Source of the DNA: Gammaproteobacteria bacterium
GTDB taxonomy: Bacteria; Pseudomonadota; Gammaproteobacteria; GCA-001735895
Direction of reading: 5' to 3'
Length of the DNA: 7,646 nucleotides
NCBI GenBank assembly: GCA_003645435.1
Contig: QNFD01000118.1
Span: 1 to 7,646 of the forward strand
Each line of letters begins with the position of its first letter. Position 1 is the stretch's first letter. The position numbers and the translations under genes were made by a program. Shown here one piece after another: positions 5,376 to 7,646 of this stretch. The notes below the pieces were generated by a model, which saw only the letters and a list, made by a program, of their open reading frames with translations, was not told where the DNA came from and searched no databases.

Positions 5376-7070
5376 ATGCAACAGAATTTAATTATTGCAG
5401 GCATGTTGGCTGGCGGACTGGGTCTGTTCATGTTGGCGATAAACATGATCACCAACGGTCTCAAGGCAGCAGCCGGCCACAGCTTGCGCGATATGCTGGG
5501 TAAATGGACGCGTTCGCCTCTACACGGCATTGTCACTGGTTTGTCGATTACCGCGATTGTGCAGTCATCCAGCGCGGTTACGGTCGCTACGATTGGCTTT
5601 GTTAATGCGGGATTTATCTCCATGCATAAGGCCCTGGGAGTTATCTACGGATCTAACATTGGCACCACCATGACTAGCTGGTTAGTGGCCAGCACCGGGT
5701 TCAAATTTAATCTGGAGGCATTTGCATTGCCAATGATCGGTATTGGCATGTTATTGAATCTTACCGGCAGAGAAACCAGACGCGCTTCTCTGGGCACGGC
5801 AGTGGCGGGTTTCGGCCTGTTCTTTATCGGCATCGGGGTGCTGCAGGAGGCCTTCAGTGGATTGATGACAAGCATCGATTTGAACCAGTTTAACGCGCAA
5901 GGTTTTGCGGCAGTAATGATGTACGTGGGAATCGGTTTTCTTATGACCGTTCTTACGCAGTCATCGAGTGCCGCCATCGCTATTATTCTGACAGCGGCGA
6001 CAGGTGGAGTAGTGGGACTTTATGCGGCGGCAGCGATGGTAATTGGCGCCAATCTGGGTACCACATCGACAGCCGCGTTTGCGGTCATCGACGCAACATC
6101 GAATGCTAAAAGGGTAGCGGCCGCACATATCATATTTAATGCTATCACCGGGGTAGTTGCCCTGACGGTACTGCCCCTGTTGTTCTGGGTGGTGAATAAT
6201 ACAAGTGAATTGTTGGGGCTGGAGCACATACCAGCGATTACCCTGGCCCTGTTCCACACCATATTTAATATTTTTGGGGTGTTGTTAATGCTGCCCCTGA
6301 GTAAACCCATGGTGCGTTTTCTGGATAAACGTTTTGTTACCCAGGAAGAAATTGAAAGCCGTCCGCGCTATCTCGATAAAACGGTTGCGGTGTCGCCTGA
6401 ACTGGCCATTCATGCACTCGCACTGGAGTTATCGCGTATAACGACGATTGCAAGGCGTATGGGGCTGCAGGTATTAAGTAGCGAATTTGCCCCGAGTGTG
6501 CGTATTCGAAGGGATTACCTCGTGATCCAAAAACTCTCTGCTGCGGTTGCTGAATTTATTGCCCAACTGGAAAGGGGAAGACTTGATATAGAAGTCTCTG
6601 AGCAGCTTGCCAAGGTGGTGCGCTCTGAACAGCATCTGTTAGCAAGTGCGAATCAGGCAATGGAAATTATCGGCATCCAGGCCAGGGTGAAAAATCTGAC
6701 TGATGAAAAATTGATAGGCGGCCTCGCTCAGTTTCGTGCGGAGGTAGTTAGTCTGATGAAAATCTCCAATCCCGAGGAGGCAGGTTTTTCATTTGCTGAA
6801 TGTGAATTACAATTAGACCGGGTGCAGTCTGCCTATGATGAAGTTAAATCGGAACTGCTACAGGCCGGCGCAGAACTGCGGATACCAATCCATGTCGTGA
6901 TTGATATCATCGATCAGAACAGTTGTATCAGGCGCATGGCCCGCCAGATGGTTAAAGCGATGCATTATCTTAGTGAGTTATCTATGATAGCCGAAGTCAA
7001 AACCATAGAGCCGGAACCAGAACCAGCCGAAACCGAGGCCGAAGTAGAACAGGATGAAATGCTGCCCTGA
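5376..7070 (+). CDS. Na+/phosphate symporter (PNaS/NptA type) with C-terminal PhoU-like domain
   Basis: This 564-residue inner-membrane protein is predicted to import phosphate with sodium ions. It carries the duplicated Na/Pi-cotransporter repeat. The first has QSSSA at residues 63-67 and GSNIGTT at 92-98; the second has QSSSA at 195-199 and GANLGTT at 224-230. Hydrophobic helices fill residues 1 to about 310. Residues from about 340 to 540 form a charged helical PhoU-like domain, the common arrangement in bacterial members. The protein ends in an acidic Pro/Glu-rich tail (EPEPEPAETEAE). The ATG at 5376 has GGAAG only 2 bases upstream and AGGGA further back; an in-frame ATG at 5403 would cut into the first helix and is less likely. 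It lies 108 bp after the hydratase gene and probably has its own control. No Pho box was recognised. Some PNaS proteins may export phosphate, so direction is not certain. Confidence 0.93.
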   Translation: MQQNLIIAGMLAGGLGLFMLAINMITNGLKAAAGHSLRDMLGKWTRSPLHGIVTGLSITAIVQSSSAVTVATIGFVNAGFISMHKALGVIYGSNIGTTMTSWLVASTGFKFNLEAFALPMIGIGMLLNLTGRETRRASLGTAVAGFGLFFIGIGVLQEAFSGLMTSIDLNQFNAQGFAAVMMYVGIGFLMTVLTQSSSAAIAIILTAATGGVVGLYAAAAMVIGANLGTTSTAAFAVIDATSNAKRVAAAHIIFNAITGVVALTVLPLLFWVVNNTSELLGLEHIPAITLALFHTIFNIFGVLLMLPLSKPMVRFLDKRFVTQEEIESRPRYLDKTVAVSPELAIHALALELSRITTIARRMGLQVLSSEFAPSVRIRRDYLVIQKLSAAVAEFIAQLERGRLDIEVSEQLAKVVRSEQHLLASANQAMEIIGIQARVKNLTDEKLIGGLAQFRAEVVSLMKISNPEEAGFSFAECELQLDRVQSAYDEVKSELLQAGAELRIPIHVVIDIIDQNSCIRRMARQMVKAMHYLSELSMIAEVKTIEPEPEPAETEAEVEQDEMLP

Positions 7071-7161
7071 TTAGTAGAACTGGCGACTATCCCGGTTGGA
7101 GGGCTTGAAATTATGCGCCTGGCACACATCTGCAAAGAATGAATCTAAATGGGAAATCGAC

Positions 7162-7646
7162 ATGGATATAAAACCTAAACTGGTCAGCTTCAAACTCTGT
7201 CCTTTCGTTCAGAAGGCAGTGATAGTCCTGCTGCAAAAGCAGATTGATTACGATATCGAATATATCGATCTGGCCGCGCCACCTGACTGGTTCCTGGAAA
7301 TATCACCTTTTGGCAAGGTGCCGATTTTAATCATGGGCGATGATGCTATTTTCGAATCCTCGGCCATCATTGAGTTTCTCGAAGATACTTACCCAAATAA
7401 GTTACATCCCGCCGATCTCATCCAGCGCGCTCGTAATCGAAGCTGGATCGAGTATTCCAGCCCCTGCCTGGTCGACTCGTTCAACCTCAGTGTCGCCTGT
7501 GACCAGGAGAGTTTTGAGCAAACTTTGAAGGGACTCAACGAGCGCTTCGACCAGCTCGAGGCTTATCTAAAAAATGCGCCTTATTTCAATGGCGACAATT
7601 TTTCTATAGTTGATGCATCGTATGCGCCATTGTTTCATCGCCTGCA
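7162..7646 (+). CDS. Glutathione S-transferase-like protein, 3' partial
   Basis: The reading frame runs off the right edge after 161 codons. The N-terminal thioredoxin-like domain has CPFVQ at residues 13-17 (a C-P-F/Y active-site pattern as in omega/glutaredoxin-like GSTs), SPFGKVPIL with the cis-proline P54, and FESSAII at 64-70, where E65 and S66 would hold the gamma-glutamyl group of glutathione. The start of the all-helical C-terminal domain follows, including the FNGDNFSIVDASYAP segment that matches the conserved N-capping box/aspartate motif. GGGA at 7151-7154 lies 7 bases before the ATG. The Cys at the active site suggests thiol transferase, dehydroascorbate reductase-like or reductive activity rather than classical conjugation; this is inference. 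The gap of 91 bp after the symporter gene shows no clear terminator or promoter. Confidence 0.9.
   Translation, partial: MDIKPKLVSFKLCPFVQKAVIVLLQKQIDYDIEYIDLAAPPDWFLEISPFGKVPILIMGDDAIFESSAIIEFLEDTYPNKLHPADLIQRARNRSWIEYSSPCLVDSFNLSVACDQESFEQTLKGLNERFDQLEAYLKNAPYFNGDNFSIVDASYAPLFHRL

Noticed and set aside
7340..7528. A 62-codon open frame on the plus strand inside the GST-like region
   Set aside because: It is out of frame with the GST-like gene starting at 7162, whose active-site and cis-proline motifs are clear. The shorter frame is a shadow.

Overview
The window looks like chromosomal DNA of a proteobacterium, most likely a gammaproteobacterium. The protein families, the mid-range base composition, the sigma70-type promoters and the CGTCATTCC-type intergenic palindrome all fit that, but nothing in the window fixes the genus.

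Layout from left to right. (1) The 3' part of a polyphosphate kinase 2 gene (ppk2, open at the left edge) is followed by a small, very lysine-rich gene that starts at a GTG behind a good ribosome binding site. (2) A perfect 19-bp hairpin then separates this pair from a convergent pair on the minus strand: an ArsR-type repressor and an SRPBCC (AHSA1-like) protein whose reading frames overlap by 8 bp. The repressor has a clear promoter containing two copies of a TTCAACC-type palindromic operator 40 bp apart. (3) The 368-bp gap upstream of the repressor holds a 201-bp MITE-like element, with 18-bp terminal inverted repeats (17 of 18 matching) and an exact 9-bp target duplication. A second, CGTCATTCC-type palindrome lies inside it. 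(4) A rightward gene set follows: a short-chain dehydrogenase, a PaaK-like acyl/aryl-CoA ligase and an enoyl-CoA hydratase. The last two overlap by ATGA. Together they can activate a carboxylic acid to its CoA thioester, hydrate an unsaturated acyl-CoA and oxidise the hydroxyl group. No acyl-CoA dehydrogenase or thiolase is present here. (5) After a 108-bp gap with a nested inverted repeat comes a Na+/phosphate symporter with a C-terminal PhoU-like domain. (6) The window ends inside a glutathione S-transferase-like gene.

Two themes stand out. Phosphate handling appears at both ends (polyphosphate kinase with a polycationic partner, and the Na/Pi symporter), though the genes between them are unrelated. 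The repressor/MITE region suggests that a small mobile element pushed apart a formerly compact divergent control region. I see no CRISPR array, tRNA, rRNA, complete transposase or phage gene. Most of the genes belong to known families. The less ordinary features are the MITE, the twin operators and the lysine-rich gene beside ppk2.
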